Below, one piece after another: positions 1-8,091 of a DNA stretch of 64,000 bases (within the stretch, counting starts at the first letter, position 1; each line of letters opens with the position of its first letter). The DNA comes from Niallia sp. NCCP-28. Lineage in GTDB: Bacteria > Bacillota > Bacilli > Bacillales > Cytobacillaceae. Under the pieces are notes generated by a model. That model had not been told where the DNA came from. It did no database searches and saw only the letters and a program-made list of their open reading frames with translations. The translations under genes and the position numbers were made by a program. The DNA lies in NCBI RefSeq assembly GCF_023168165.1, contig NZ_BQYJ01000004.1, positions 186,001 to 250,000 on the forward strand, given 5' to 3'.

Positions 1-752
1 GTAACGAAGTGGGAAGCCGGAAAAATGGCAATATGATTTCTTTCGCCGAGAATTTCGCCAGTTAAAGCATCTACTTCTCTAATCCGGTCTATTTCATCGC
101 CAAAAAACTCAACCCGGATACAATGCTCATCACGTGAAGCGGGAAAAATCTCTACAACATCTCCTCTAACTCGAAAAGTTCCCCTTTTAAAATCGATATC
201 GTTGCGGCTATATTGAATGTCAACCAACTTGCGAAGAAGCTGATTTCTCTCTATTTCCATACCCGTTCTAAGAGAAACAACCATTTCCCTATATTCCTCA
301 GGTGATCCCAAACCATAAATGCAAGATACACTTGCCACAATGATAACGTCTTCTCGTTCAAAAAGAGAAGAAGTTGCCGAATGTCTTAATTTATCTATTT
401 CATCGTTAATGCTTGCATCTTTTTCAATAAATGTATCTGTTTGCGGAACATATGCTTCTGGTTGATAGTAGTCATAATAACTAACAAAATATTCAACAGC
501 ATTATTTGGAAAAAATTCTTTAAACTCACTGTATAATTGTCCAGCCAGCGTCTTATTATGGGCAATAATTAAAGTTGGCTTTTTCACTTCTTTAATCACA
601 TTGCTTACTGTAAAAGTTTTTCCCGTACCTGTTGCTCCCAGCAATGTCTGTATTTTTTTTCCTGATTTTATCCCCTCGACCAATTCCTTTATAGCCCCTG
701 GTTGATCGCCTTGAGGGGTATACTTAGAAACTAAATCAAATTCCTGATTCAC
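1..752 (-). CDS. uvrB: UvrABC excinuclease subunit B, N-terminal part (runs off window)
   Basis: UvrB is the DNA damage-verifying helicase-like subunit of nucleotide excision repair. It works with UvrA and UvrC. About 250 N-terminal residues are present; the rest lies beyond position 1. Near the N terminus the protein reads [11 protein letters not shown], then a Walker A motif [12 protein letters not shown], then the family run [19 protein letters not shown], which contains the beta-hairpin region. The start is GTG at 752, seven bases after GGGAGG (about 759-765). csbA lies upstream on the same strand, as in B. subtilis. A LexA-type box about 220 bases upstream points to SOS control. Identification is very secure; only the 3' part is unseen. 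Confidence 0.97.
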   Translation of the reverse strand, partial: MNQEFDLVSKYTPQGDQPGAIKELVEGIKSGKKIQTLLGATGTGKTFTVSNVIKEVKKPTLIIAHNKTLAGQLYSEFKEFFPNNAVEYFVSYYDYYQPEAYVPQTDTFIEKDASINDEIDKLRHSATSSLFEREDVIIVASVSCIYGLGSPEEYREMVVSLRTGMEIERNQLLRKLVDIQYSRNDIDFKRGTFRVRGDVVEIFPASRDEHCIRVEFFGDEIDRIREVDALTGEILGERNHIAIFPASHFV

Positions 753-1184
753 CTAAAATCCTCCCAATCAATCCTTATGCAATAGGATTATTTCCTTACT
801 TATCAACAAAAAAACAATTATTTTAGATAAGCCATTTTTACAAGAATCTCATTTCCATTTTTTATTTCCTGTCAGCTTCTCTTCATTATTATATGTAAAA
901 ATTAAACCTATATTTTTGCTTAGTATATTACCATTCTACCACAAACCAGCCATTTCAAACCAGAAAAAAGCGAACAAATATTCGTTTTTTCTTTTTGCCT
1001 AAAAGAAAAAGAATAACAAAGATTCGAATCACAACTCTTTTTTTACAAAATAGATAGTCTGCATTCTCATCAGTTATTCTTACTGTTAAACTTTATTCAG
1101 TTAAATGGAACCCCTCGGCAATTCTCCTCACAATCAATCACTGCGGGTTAACTAGAGAACTTTGGGACAACGAAAATAAAAAAG
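753..1184. other. uvrB-csbA intergenic region
   Basis: A stretch of 432 bases that holds the uvrB ribosome binding site, AT-rich leader and the LexA box at 971-984. No open reading frame with a ribosome binding site and no clear terminator between csbA and uvrB were seen. Confidence 0.6.
971..984. promoter_or_regulatory. LexA (SOS) box upstream of uvrB
   Basis: The sequence CGAACAAATATTCG fits the Bacillus LexA consensus CGAAC-RNRY-GTTCG with one mismatch and is a near-perfect palindrome. It lies between csbA and uvrB, where B. subtilis uvrB is SOS-controlled. On the minus strand an extended -10-like TGGTAGAAT follows about 30 bases downstream, without a clear -35. Confidence 0.75.
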
Positions 1185-1415
1185 TTATATGCGGGACTCT
1201 CGGCGATCCTTTAGCCACTTGCTGTACCAAAAACCAACCGTCAAAGAAAAGGAATCTATCACAATAAGCAAAAATGAATCTGTATATCCTTTATAAACAG
1301 AAGCTGCAATCAAAGCTACTGTTAAAATGAGTGCAATTACCCGATTGTAAGTCACTCTTGTAAACAAGACAACTAAAAGTCCAGGAAAAAAAAGTGCCGA
1401 TAAATATTTAATCAC
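1185..1415 (-). CDS. csbA: CsbA family small membrane protein
   Basis: A 76-residue protein predicted to have three membrane segments, with the family run LFTRVTYNR near residue 18 and KGYTDS near residue 42. B. subtilis CsbA is a small membrane protein of the general stress regulon with no known biochemical role, and it also lies just before uvrB. The start is GTG at 1415 after AGAGGTG (1424-1430). The gene follows the RsbR-like gene by 29 bases on the same strand, so the two may be co-transcribed. I saw no sigma-B promoter directly in front of it. Confidence 0.9.
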   Translation of the reverse strand: MIKYLSALFFPGLLVVLFTRVTYNRVIALILTVALIAASVYKGYTDSFLLIVIDSFSLTVGFWYSKWLKDRRESRI

Positions 1416-1444
1416 AAAATATACACCTCTTTATTACGTTATCA

Positions 1445-2296
1445 TTATTTTAGCGACGGCAGGCTTAATGAAGCTAAAGCACTTGCCAAATTATTGAAAG
1501 TTGAAACTTTGCTAAAATCTATTCCTAATTGAATAATAGTTTGAGCAACTTGTGGTCTTATACCTGAAAAATGCGCTTTAACACCAATTAATTGTAATGT
1601 ATAAATAACATGATATAGCTGATTTGCCGCCATCATATCAATAATAGGCACCCCTGATAAATCAATAAATAAATTATTAATCTTTTTATCTGAACATTGC
1701 TCTAAAGTTGTTTCTACGATAAAACGTGTTCTTTGCATATCAAACACACCAATTAATGGCATTACGCCAATGCCATCAGAAATAGGGATAACGGGGTTGC
1801 TAAGATCATTAATTATTTCTTGTTGAACAGACAGCTGCTGATGTTTAAACTTATCATAATATTCAATAAAAATATTAGTAAATAATTCAAATGCAAAATT
1901 TGCTAAACCAATCCAGTTAAATACAATCGGCACTGTTAATTTGCTAGGATCATTTTCGGCAAACTTCCGAATATAAGAAATCAGTATTAATTTAACCTGG
2001 TTTAATTGCTGAATAGATTCTAAAATCGGCACTAATTCCTTTGACCTTTTTTCAGCAATGACCACAGCCCAATCGTTTAAATTTTGTGTATACACATCTT
2101 CATCTTCTATAAATACTGTTAAAACATTTTCAATTAAAATGCGGTGACTTTCTTTTAATTTTGCAAAAGCGGCAGCAGAAATATTCGAATTATAATAAGT
2201 TGAAGGGCTATTTTCTATTGTTTTTAACCAATCATCCGTCATATTATTAATATGATTTTTTAAATATGTATATAAATCTTTTCTACAATCTATCAT
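1445..2296 (-). CDS. RsbR-like stressosome protein (N-terminal globin-like + STAS domain)
   Basis: A protein of 283 residues. The first ~150 residues form the helical, non-heme globin-like sensor region typical of RsbR co-antagonists. Residues ~165-275 are a STAS domain, with PVIPISDGIGVMPLIG, LFIDLSGVPIID and GIRPQVAQTIIQLGID. RsbR proteins build the stressosome with RsbS and are phosphorylated by RsbT to release sigma-B activation. Of the two phospho-acceptor threonines of B. subtilis RsbRA, the one in AQT is kept. The one after VPIID is replaced by Met (IIDMMAA). The start ATG at 2296 has an ideal AGGAGGAG at 2302-2309. Its neighbour csbA belongs to the sigma-B regulon in B. subtilis. The family call is secure; which paralogue it is remains open. 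Confidence 0.85.
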   Translation of the reverse strand: MIDCRKDLYTYLKNHINNMTDDWLKTIENSPSTYYNSNISAAAFAKLKESHRILIENVLTVFIEDEDVYTQNLNDWAVVIAEKRSKELVPILESIQQLNQVKLILISYIRKFAENDPSKLTVPIVFNWIGLANFAFELFTNIFIEYYDKFKHQQLSVQQEIINDLSNPVIPISDGIGVMPLIGVFDMQRTRFIVETTLEQCSDKKINNLFIDLSGVPIIDMMAANQLYHVIYTLQLIGVKAHFSGIRPQVAQTIIQLGIDFSKVSTFNNLASALASLSLPSLK

Positions 2297-2849
2297 AAAT
2301 TCTCCTCCTAGATAAACCACTGCACATTTGACAAGCAGAAAGCACCTTCTCTTTTTTTTGCATTCAGTAAAAAGGAAGTCATCACAGAAGATCCCGATGC
2401 AAATATGTATTTATCCTGCTATATTTTATTTTTTCTTATGGAAAATTTTTTTTGTGAATTTTGTCAACAAAACCTCTAACGGCTAGAGACTTAAAACTTC
2501 TTTTCTCCCATTTAATTGCTAAATATTTATTAGTCAGTTTTTTATTCTATTATATAGTTGTATTTTTTTTCTAACAAGCTAGATGTACAGTAACAAAAAG
2601 GAAATTTTTCTCTATTATTTAATCACTGCCGCGAAACCTTTAATATGCTTCCATCATATAGACTAAAACCAACTAAAAAGCAACTTCATTCATCCAAGTT
2701 CTTCCTATTAATATTTTTTTATAAAATTAGGATAAATGATTGATACTTACTAGGAATATAGTAGGTTTTGTCATTTTTCTTTATAAGGTAAAATTTACTA
2801 GAATAATTTATTTCTATTTTCAAATTTTTTTTATTAAGGAGACATTTAT
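2297..2849. other. Divergent intergenic region between the RsbR-like gene and the HD-GYP gene
   Basis: About 550 bases, very AT-rich. A TTGACA hexamer on the minus strand (2462-2467) lacks a well-spaced -10, and weak promoter-like hexamers lie before the HD-GYP gene. No RNA gene or repeat was recognised. Confidence 0.4.
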
Positions 2850-3872
2850 ATGGAAGATAAAAATATTTTAATAGACATCATTGGAAATGAATTAACAGAA
2901 GATATTTTTTCCAATTCCATAGACGGTCTTTTACTGCTTAAAAAGGGAGTAAAAATAAACGCTACACATATAGAACTATTAAAAAAACATCAAGTAGAAC
3001 CAGCTTTTGCCATTTCATTAATTAAACAGCATTCTGTCTCTATTGATAAATCATATACTTTTTTATTAGAGGACGTAAAAGAGATATTCCATAACATATT
3101 GCAAAAAAAAGAAGATGGCATAGAAGAATTGCTGACCCATTTTGCTAAAGTACTAGAACTTGCTTTAAAAGACCTTTCCATATTAGATATCATTCATCAA
3201 GATATTGATCCCTCCAATTATATTTATCAACATAGCATTAATGTTGGAATTATTTCAGCAATCATTGGCAAAATACTCGGCCTTTCAAAAAAGGCATGCC
3301 ATTTACTCGGACAAATGGGCTTATTCCATGATATAGGCATGTTAGCAGTCAATCCTGAAATTCTGCAAAAAAAGGAACGATTAACGCAAACAGAATACAA
3401 AGAAATCCAACAACATACTATTATTGGAAAAAGTTTACTTTTCCCCATCACTCAATTAGATATTCTAATATCAAGAACCGCTCTATTGCACCATGAAACA
3501 ATCAATGGAAAAGGCTATCCAAATAAACGTACAGAAAAAGATATCCCTATTATGATACAAATTATTACAATTGCAGATACATTCAATAGCATGTGTACAA
3601 ATACTTATCAACAAAAAAAATCATATTATGAAGCGATAAATAAGTTAATTAATAGTGCACAAAGCAATGTTTTAAATCCTGCCATTGTTATTCCTTTTGC
3701 CCAATTTATCATGAATAAACAATTATTTAAAAAAGTGAAATTAACAAACAATAAAATTGCGGAAATTATCTTTATTCATCAAAATGACCCCCACTTGCCA
3801 ATAGTGCGAATAGAAAATGAATATCTTGATTTGCGACTGGCTAATCCAATCAAAATATCTGGTCCAGCCTAA
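2850..3872 (+). CDS. HD-GYP domain cyclic-di-GMP phosphodiesterase
   Basis: A soluble 340-residue protein. Residues 1-110 are an N-terminal region of the kind often attached to HD-GYP domains (LTEDIFSNSIDGLLLLKKG). Residues ~125-300 are the HD-GYP domain: the metal-binding HD pair sits in LFHDIGM, followed by LLHHETINGKGYPN with the GYP triad, then IADTFNSM. HD-GYP enzymes hydrolyse c-di-GMP to GMP or pGpG. The start ATG follows AAGGAGAC by eight bases. The gene stands alone with its own terminator. A c-di-GMP riboswitch elsewhere in this window (33228-33310) suggests the second messenger is in use. All catalytic motifs look intact. Confidence 0.92.
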   Translation: MEDKNILIDIIGNELTEDIFSNSIDGLLLLKKGVKINATHIELLKKHQVEPAFAISLIKQHSVSIDKSYTFLLEDVKEIFHNILQKKEDGIEELLTHFAKVLELALKDLSILDIIHQDIDPSNYIYQHSINVGIISAIIGKILGLSKKACHLLGQMGLFHDIGMLAVNPEILQKKERLTQTEYKEIQQHTIIGKSLLFPITQLDILISRTALLHHETINGKGYPNKRTEKDIPIMIQIITIADTFNSMCTNTYQQKKSYYEAINKLINSAQSNVLNPAIVIPFAQFIMNKQLFKKVKLTNNKIAEIIFIHQNDPHLPIVRIENEYLDLRLANPIKISGPA

Positions 3873-3880
3873 TAGCATAA

Positions 3881-3911
3881 AAAAAACGAGGACATCAATT
3901 CCTCGTTTTTT
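3881..3911 (+). terminator. Rho-independent terminator after the HD-GYP gene
   Basis: A perfect stem pairs AAAAAACGAGGA (3881-3892) with TCCTCGTTTTTT (3900-3911) around a seven-base loop. Confidence 0.9.
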
Positions 3912-3998
3912 CATGTATAGAAATATTGGAATTCTGCTTTATTCCATTCAACCAAAATAAAGCAGAGAGAGTAACTAAAGTTAACAATATGCTTCTAT

Positions 3999-4238
3999 TT
4001 ATCACGCATGATCGGAATTTTGCCCCCACTTCAAAATGATAAGAGAACATGAAAATCTATGTGGGCAGAACCTTGCCTGTAAAAGCCTGATATGTGTTAT
4101 AAACAGACACATACTAAGAACAAAACATCCTATATCAACACCTTTGTGACCTTATATCCTATAGGACACCTCTGACACAATCAGTGAGGATGGAGCCCCT
4201 CTTAGAGCCCCATCAGACTAATTGAAGTTTCACTTTAT
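3999..4238 (-). repeat. Family A repeat, long form (copy A1)
   Basis: Read on the minus strand it starts TATAAAGTGAAACTTCAAT and ends CATGCGTGATAAA, the ends shared by all family A copies. It carries the extra internal module of the long form (CCTATAGGATATAAGGTCACA) and is the most diverged long copy. Its left end overlaps the last codons of adhE: the adhE stop TAA at 4235-4237 lies inside the repeat's ATAAAGTG terminus. Confidence 0.85.
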
Positions 4239-6841
4239 ACGCCTTTAAATGCTTTGCGATAAATATCTGCCAGTTCAGAAACCAATGGCAATTTAGGATT
4301 TGCTGTTGTGCATTGATCTTCAAATGCACGATCTGCTAAATAATCTACTTTCGCTTCAAAATCTTTTGCATTTACGCCATTTGCTTCGATGCTCATCGGA
4401 ATATTTAATTCTTTGCCAAGACGAATAACAGCGCGGATAAAACTGTCTACTCCTTGTTCTACTGTATTTGCTGGCAATCCTAAAATTCTTGCTAATTCAG
4501 CATAACGCTCATCTGCTTTAAAATATTCATATTTCGGAAATGCAGTGAATTTTTTTGGTTTTTCAGCATTATAGCGAATAACGTGAGGCATTAATATCGC
4601 ATTAGAACGTCCATGGGCAATATGGAATTCTGCTCCCAATTTATGTGCTAAACTATGGTTAATTCCTAAAAATGCATTTGCAAATGCCATCCCTGCAATA
4701 GTAGAGGCATTATGCACTTTTTCACGTGCTTCCTCATCTGTTGCACCATTTTTGTATGCTCTTGGCAAATATTCAAATATTAACTGAACTGCTTTTACGG
4801 CAAGTGCATCTGTATAGTCATTTGCCATATTGGATACATATGCTTCCACCGCATGTGTCAATACATCCATACCAGTATCAGCTGTAACTGCTGGCGGAAC
4901 TGTCATCACAAATTGTGGATCAATAATCGCTACATCTGGAGTTAATTCATAATCAGCTAATGGATATTTTACATTTTGTTCTTTATCTGTAATAACAGCA
5001 AATGAAGTTACCTCAGATCCTGTTCCAGAAGTAGTTGGAATGGCAACAAATTTTGCATTGCCTCCTAAACTAGGATATTTATAGACTCTTTTTCTAATAT
5101 CTAAGAATTTTTGTTTTAATCCAAAGAAATCTTCATCTGGATGTTCATAGAATAGCCACATGCCTTTTGCAGCATCCATTGGAGAACCACCGCCAAGTGC
5201 AATGATGCAGTCTGGTTTAAATTTAGCCATCATCTCTGTTCCTCTTATTACGGTATCTAATGATGGATCTGGCTCTACATCAGAGAATACTTCTACTTGG
5301 ACTAAATTTTCTCTTTTTCTTAAATGATATAATAATTTATCCACATACCCAAATTGCACCATATATGGATCTGTTACGATAAATACGCGAGAAATATCTT
5401 TCATTTTTTGTAAATATTGCACTGAATTTTTTTCAAAATAAATTTTTGGTGGAACTTTAAACCATTGCATATTATTATTCCTTTTAGCCAGTTTTTTTAC
5501 ATTCAATAAATGTACATCTGTAACATTGGTAGATACAGAATTTCTTCCATATGATCCGCAGCCAAGCGTCAATGAAGGCATAAACCCGTTATAAATATCG
5601 CCGATTGCCCCTTGAGAAGATGGAGCATTATTAATGATGCGGCATGCTTTCATTCTTAATGCAAATGCTTTTGTTACTTCTTCATTTTCAGAATGAATAA
5701 CAGCAGAGTGACCCAATCCGCCGAACTCAAGCATTTCTTCTGCACGTTTAATTCCTTCTTCTGTTGAATCTACTTTATAGCAGGCAAGTACTGGACTTAA
5801 TTTCTCTCTAGAAAGTGGATATTGCGGTCCAACTCCTTCAAGTTCTGCTATTAAGATTTTTGTATCCTCAGGGACTTTTACTCCTGCCAAATTTGCAATA
5901 AAGTGTGCGGATTTCCCTACAATATTAGGATTTACTGCACAAGTATTTTCGTTGATTACTAGACTTTCAACTTTCTTTTTCTCTTCTTCATTTAAGAAAT
6001 AGCAATTATTGCGCTGAAGCTGATCTTTCACTTCATCATAAATTTCTTTATCAATAATGACTGCTTGTTCAGATGCGCAAATCATTCCATTGTCAAATGT
6101 TTTAGAAAGAATTAGGTCGTTTACTGCTCTTTTTACTTTTGCTGTTTTTTCAATATAGCAAGGAACATTTCCTGCTCCAACGCCAAGTGCCGGTTTGCCG
6201 CAGCTGTAAGCGGATTTTACCATTCCAGGACCGCCAGTAGCTAGAATTAAGGCAATTCCAGGATGGTTCATTAAAGCTTGCGTCGTTTCAATAGATGGCT
6301 GCTCTATCCATTGAATGCAATTTTCAGGTGCTCCAGCTTTAACTGCTGCATCCCGTAAAATTTTTGCTGCTTCACTGCTGCATTTTTGTGCAGATGGGTG
6401 AAATGCAAACACAATTGGATTTCTTGTTTTAATTGCAATAATTGCTTTGAACATCGTTGTTGATGTTGGATTTGTAACCGGTGTAACCCCTGCAATTACA
6501 CCAACCGGATCAGCTATTTCCACAACTCCATTTACTTCATCATCATTGATGACGCCTACTGTACGATCATATTTAACATTATGGTAAATATATTCCGTCG
6601 AAAAAATATTTTTAATAATTTTATCTTCATAAACGCCTCTTCCTGTTTCCTCCACAGCAAGCTTCGCTAAATACATATGTTTATCTAAACCGGCTAATGC
6701 CATTTCTTTGACGATCTGATCAACCTGTTCTTGATTTAAATCATAAAACTCTTCCAAAGCTTTTTTTCCTTTAGCGGCTATTTCATCAATTATTGCATTC
6801 ACATCTTTTTTTGCTTTTACATCCTTTTCTACAACAGACAT
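4235..6841 (-). CDS. adhE: Bifunctional acetaldehyde-CoA/alcohol dehydrogenase AdhE
   Basis: AdhE (868 residues) converts acetyl-CoA to acetaldehyde and then ethanol, using two NADH, during fermentation. The N-terminal ~440 residues are a CoA-acylating aldehyde dehydrogenase with the catalytic Cys in FDNGMICASEQ. A linker leads to an iron-dependent alcohol dehydrogenase from ~450 (GGGSPMDAAKG, HAVEAYVS, HSLAHKLG). The start ATG at 6841 follows GGAGGG by eight bases; an upstream in-frame ATG at 6886 overlaps the operator palindrome and has no ribosome binding site. Two Rex/Fnr-like sites and a sigma-A promoter (7075-7103) lie upstream, fitting induction at high NADH or low oxygen. The stop codon is supplied by an intergenic repeat. 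Confidence 0.97.
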   Translation of the reverse strand: MSVVEKDVKAKKDVNAIIDEIAAKGKKALEEFYDLNQEQVDQIVKEMALAGLDKHMYLAKLAVEETGRGVYEDKIIKNIFSTEYIYHNVKYDRTVGVINDDEVNGVVEIADPVGVIAGVTPVTNPTSTTMFKAIIAIKTRNPIVFAFHPSAQKCSSEAAKILRDAAVKAGAPENCIQWIEQPSIETTQALMNHPGIALILATGGPGMVKSAYSCGKPALGVGAGNVPCYIEKTAKVKRAVNDLILSKTFDNGMICASEQAVIIDKEIYDEVKDQLQRNNCYFLNEEEKKKVESLVINENTCAVNPNIVGKSAHFIANLAGVKVPEDTKILIAELEGVGPQYPLSREKLSPVLACYKVDSTEEGIKRAEEMLEFGGLGHSAVIHSENEEVTKAFALRMKACRIINNAPSSQGAIGDIYNGFMPSLTLGCGSYGRNSVSTNVTDVHLLNVKKLAKRNNNMQWFKVPPKIYFEKNSVQYLQKMKDISRVFIVTDPYMVQFGYVDKLLYHLRKRENLVQVEVFSDVEPDPSLDTVIRGTEMMAKFKPDCIIALGGGSPMDAAKGMWLFYEHPDEDFFGLKQKFLDIRKRVYKYPSLGGNAKFVAIPTTSGTGSEVTSFAVITDKEQNVKYPLADYELTPDVAIIDPQFVMTVPPAVTADTGMDVLTHAVEAYVSNMANDYTDALAVKAVQLIFEYLPRAYKNGATDEEAREKVHNASTIAGMAFANAFLGINHSLAHKLGAEFHIAHGRSNAILMPHVIRYNAEKPKKFTAFPKYEYFKADERYAELARILGLPANTVEQGVDSFIRAVIRLGKELNIPMSIEANGVNAKDFEAKVDYLADRAFEDQCTTANPKLPLVSELADIYRKAFKGV

Positions 6842-6884
6842 CTTTAAATCCCTCCACTTTATTAGAGAATCTTTCCAAATAAAC

Positions 6885-6902
6885 ATGTGAAATATTTCAC
6901 AT
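6885..6902. promoter_or_regulatory. Rex or Fnr operator in the adhE leader
   Basis: An 18-base perfect palindrome, ATGTGAAATATTTCACAT. It fits the Rex consensus TTGTGAAWWWWTTCACAA at 16 of 18 positions and also the Fnr/Crp-type TGTGA-N6-TCACA exactly. Sequence alone cannot tell the two apart; for adhE in Gram-positives Rex is the usual regulator. Confidence 0.8.
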
Positions 6903-7074
6903 ATAAATTTTGAAGAAAAACTACTTATTTAGTAGCTGATTGCCTAGAATGACCACATCCTTTTACTGATTTTAACATAATAAAATAGATGAAGTTCAAA
7001 CAATTGATGGTTAAAGATAGTTGGATAATATTAACTAATCATCCATATTTATCTTTGTTTTTCTTTACACCCTT

Positions 7075-7103
7075 ATAATAAACTGTTTTATAACAACCAT
7101 CAA
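7075..7103 (-). promoter_or_regulatory. Probable sigma-A promoter of adhE
   Basis: On the minus strand, TTGATG (7103-7098), a 17-base spacer and TATTAT (7080-7075). It would give a leader of about 230 nt. The leader has 10-base inverted arms (7003-7012 with 7095-7104) and contains the 6885-6902 operator. Confidence 0.6.
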
Positions 7104-7118
7104 TAGTTTTAAATAAAT

Positions 7119-7136
7119 TTGTTCAATATTTCACAA
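7119..7136. promoter_or_regulatory. Second Rex-like site upstream of the adhE promoter
   Basis: TTGTTCAATATTTCACAA differs from the Rex consensus mainly at two bases of one half-site. It lies just upstream of the -35 of the adhE promoter. It is weaker evidence than the palindrome at 6885-6902. Confidence 0.45.
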
Positions 7137-7159
7137 ACTTTTTCACATTTCAGTCACAA

Positions 7160-7188
7160 TTGCTTTTTTTTTCTAATCCCCTTATACT
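7160..7188 (+). promoter_or_regulatory. Sigma-A promoter of the tetR gene
   Basis: TTGCTT (7160-7165), a 17-base spacer and TATACT (7183-7188). The -10 overlaps the first bases of the operator palindrome at 7187-7202, which suggests autorepression. Confidence 0.65.
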
Positions 7189-7202
7189 TATCAAGTGATA
7201 AG
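7187..7202. promoter_or_regulatory. TetR-family operator O1
   Basis: Inverted repeat CTTATCA-AG-TGATAAG with perfect seven-base arms. The same arms recur in the palindrome before the MMPL gene (7934-7951). This makes it a likely binding site for the TetR protein encoded between them. Confidence 0.75.
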
Positions 7203-7230
7203 CACATGCAAGAAAGGAAGCATGCTATTA

Positions 7231-7854
7231 ATGGATTCATTATCAGGAAAACAATCTGCAGAACTTGATACGCCTAAGCTTATTGTCCAAGTGGCTTATT
7301 CCTTATTTATGGAACTGGGCTATAGAGCCGTCAGCACAAGAAAAATAGCACAAACTTGCGGCATCACTCAACCTGCCCTCTATCATCATTTTAAAAATAA
7401 ACAAGAAATATATGTGGAAGTTCTTATTGATGCTATTAATCAAATAGAAGCCGCTCTTTTTGCTATTAAGGAAAAACATGCAGAAATTAAGGAACGCCTA
7501 TATAGAGTTACCTGTTATTTTATGCAGAATTATCAAGTGGACTTAATGCAAATGTTTCACGACCTTCAGCATGAGATGCCGTTAGAAATTCAAAAAGACA
7601 TAGAAGAAAAGTGGAAAAAAGGATTTCTTCGCCCTATCATTAATATGCTGGATGAGGCTATAGCTAAAGGTGAAATTGCTGCATTGGAAAAGATTCATAC
7701 AACAAGTCATGAAATTTCTCTTCTTCTATTAAGTATTATAAAATCAGCTATTCAACCTGATTATTTAAAAAGGATGTCTGTGCTAGAACAACAAACCTAT
7801 ATAACTAATAAAGCTCGCTTAATTGTACATATCCTTTTATCTGGAATCAAGTAA
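7231..7854 (+). CDS. TetR/AcrR family transcriptional regulator
   Basis: A protein of 207 residues. The N-terminal helix-turn-helix (residues ~15-65) reads VAYSLFMELGYRAVSTRKIAQ then GITQPALYHHFKNKQEIY, typical of TetR repressors. The rest is an all-helical ligand-binding domain whose ligand cannot be read from sequence. The start chosen is ATG at 7231, ten bases after AAAGGAAG; the upstream ATG (7222) is too close to it and the GTG at 7195 lies within the operator. Matching palindromes precede this gene and the MMPL gene downstream, so it probably represses itself and that exporter. A terminator follows. Confidence 0.9.
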   Translation: MDSLSGKQSAELDTPKLIVQVAYSLFMELGYRAVSTRKIAQTCGITQPALYHHFKNKQEIYVEVLIDAINQIEAALFAIKEKHAEIKERLYRVTCYFMQNYQVDLMQMFHDLQHEMPLEIQKDIEEKWKKGFLRPIINMLDEAIAKGEIAALEKIHTTSHEISLLLLSIIKSAIQPDYLKRMSVLEQQTYITNKARLIVHILLSGIK

Positions 7855-7880
7855 GCTTTATTAATTATTCTAATAGAATC

Positions 7881-7926
7881 ATTGCATGTCATCCCATTTT
7901 TATTTACATGGCATGCAATCCTTTTT
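7881..7926 (+). terminator. Terminator after tetR
   Basis: ATTGCATG (7881-7888) pairs with CATGCAAT (7912-7919), with further inner pairs, and is followed by CCTTTTT. tetR and the MMPL gene are therefore probably separate transcripts. Confidence 0.65.
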
Positions 7927-7958
7927 CCTCTCAGCTTATCAATTGATAAGCCGAGAGG
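7927..7958. promoter_or_regulatory. TetR-family operator O2 before the MMPL gene
   Basis: The core 7934-7951 is an 18-base perfect palindrome containing CTTATCAATTGATAAG. Outer arms CCTCTC (7927-7932) and GAGAGG (7953-7958) extend the symmetry with one mismatch. Its half-sites are identical to those of O1. Confidence 0.8.
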
Positions 7959-8013
7959 AATGGTTAACGTATGTTTCACTTAAATCGGCGCTTTTTATCC
8001 CAATTAATATGGG

Positions 8014-8067
8014 ATAAAGTGAACCTTCAATCAGCGGGGGTATTACTGCCAGTTAATGCTTGATAAA
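8014..8067 (+). repeat. Family A repeat, mini form (copy A2)
   Basis: A 54-base element with the family ends ATAAAGTGAACCTTCAATCA and GTTAATGCTTGATAAA. They are joined through a short core (TATTACTGCC) shared with copy A10. It lies between operator O2 and the MMPL gene, so it would be part of that gene's leader. Confidence 0.75.
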
Positions 8068-8091
8068 TAATAAGAAGAAGGAGAATAAAAC

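Noticed and set aside
2462-2467. TTGACA on the minus strand as promoter of the RsbR-like gene
   Set aside because: No acceptable -10 at 16-18 bases and no sigma-B motif nearby.
6842-6886. Upstream ATG at 6886 as the adhE start
   Set aside because: It lies in the operator palindrome, has no ribosome binding site, and would add 15 residues not typical of AdhE.
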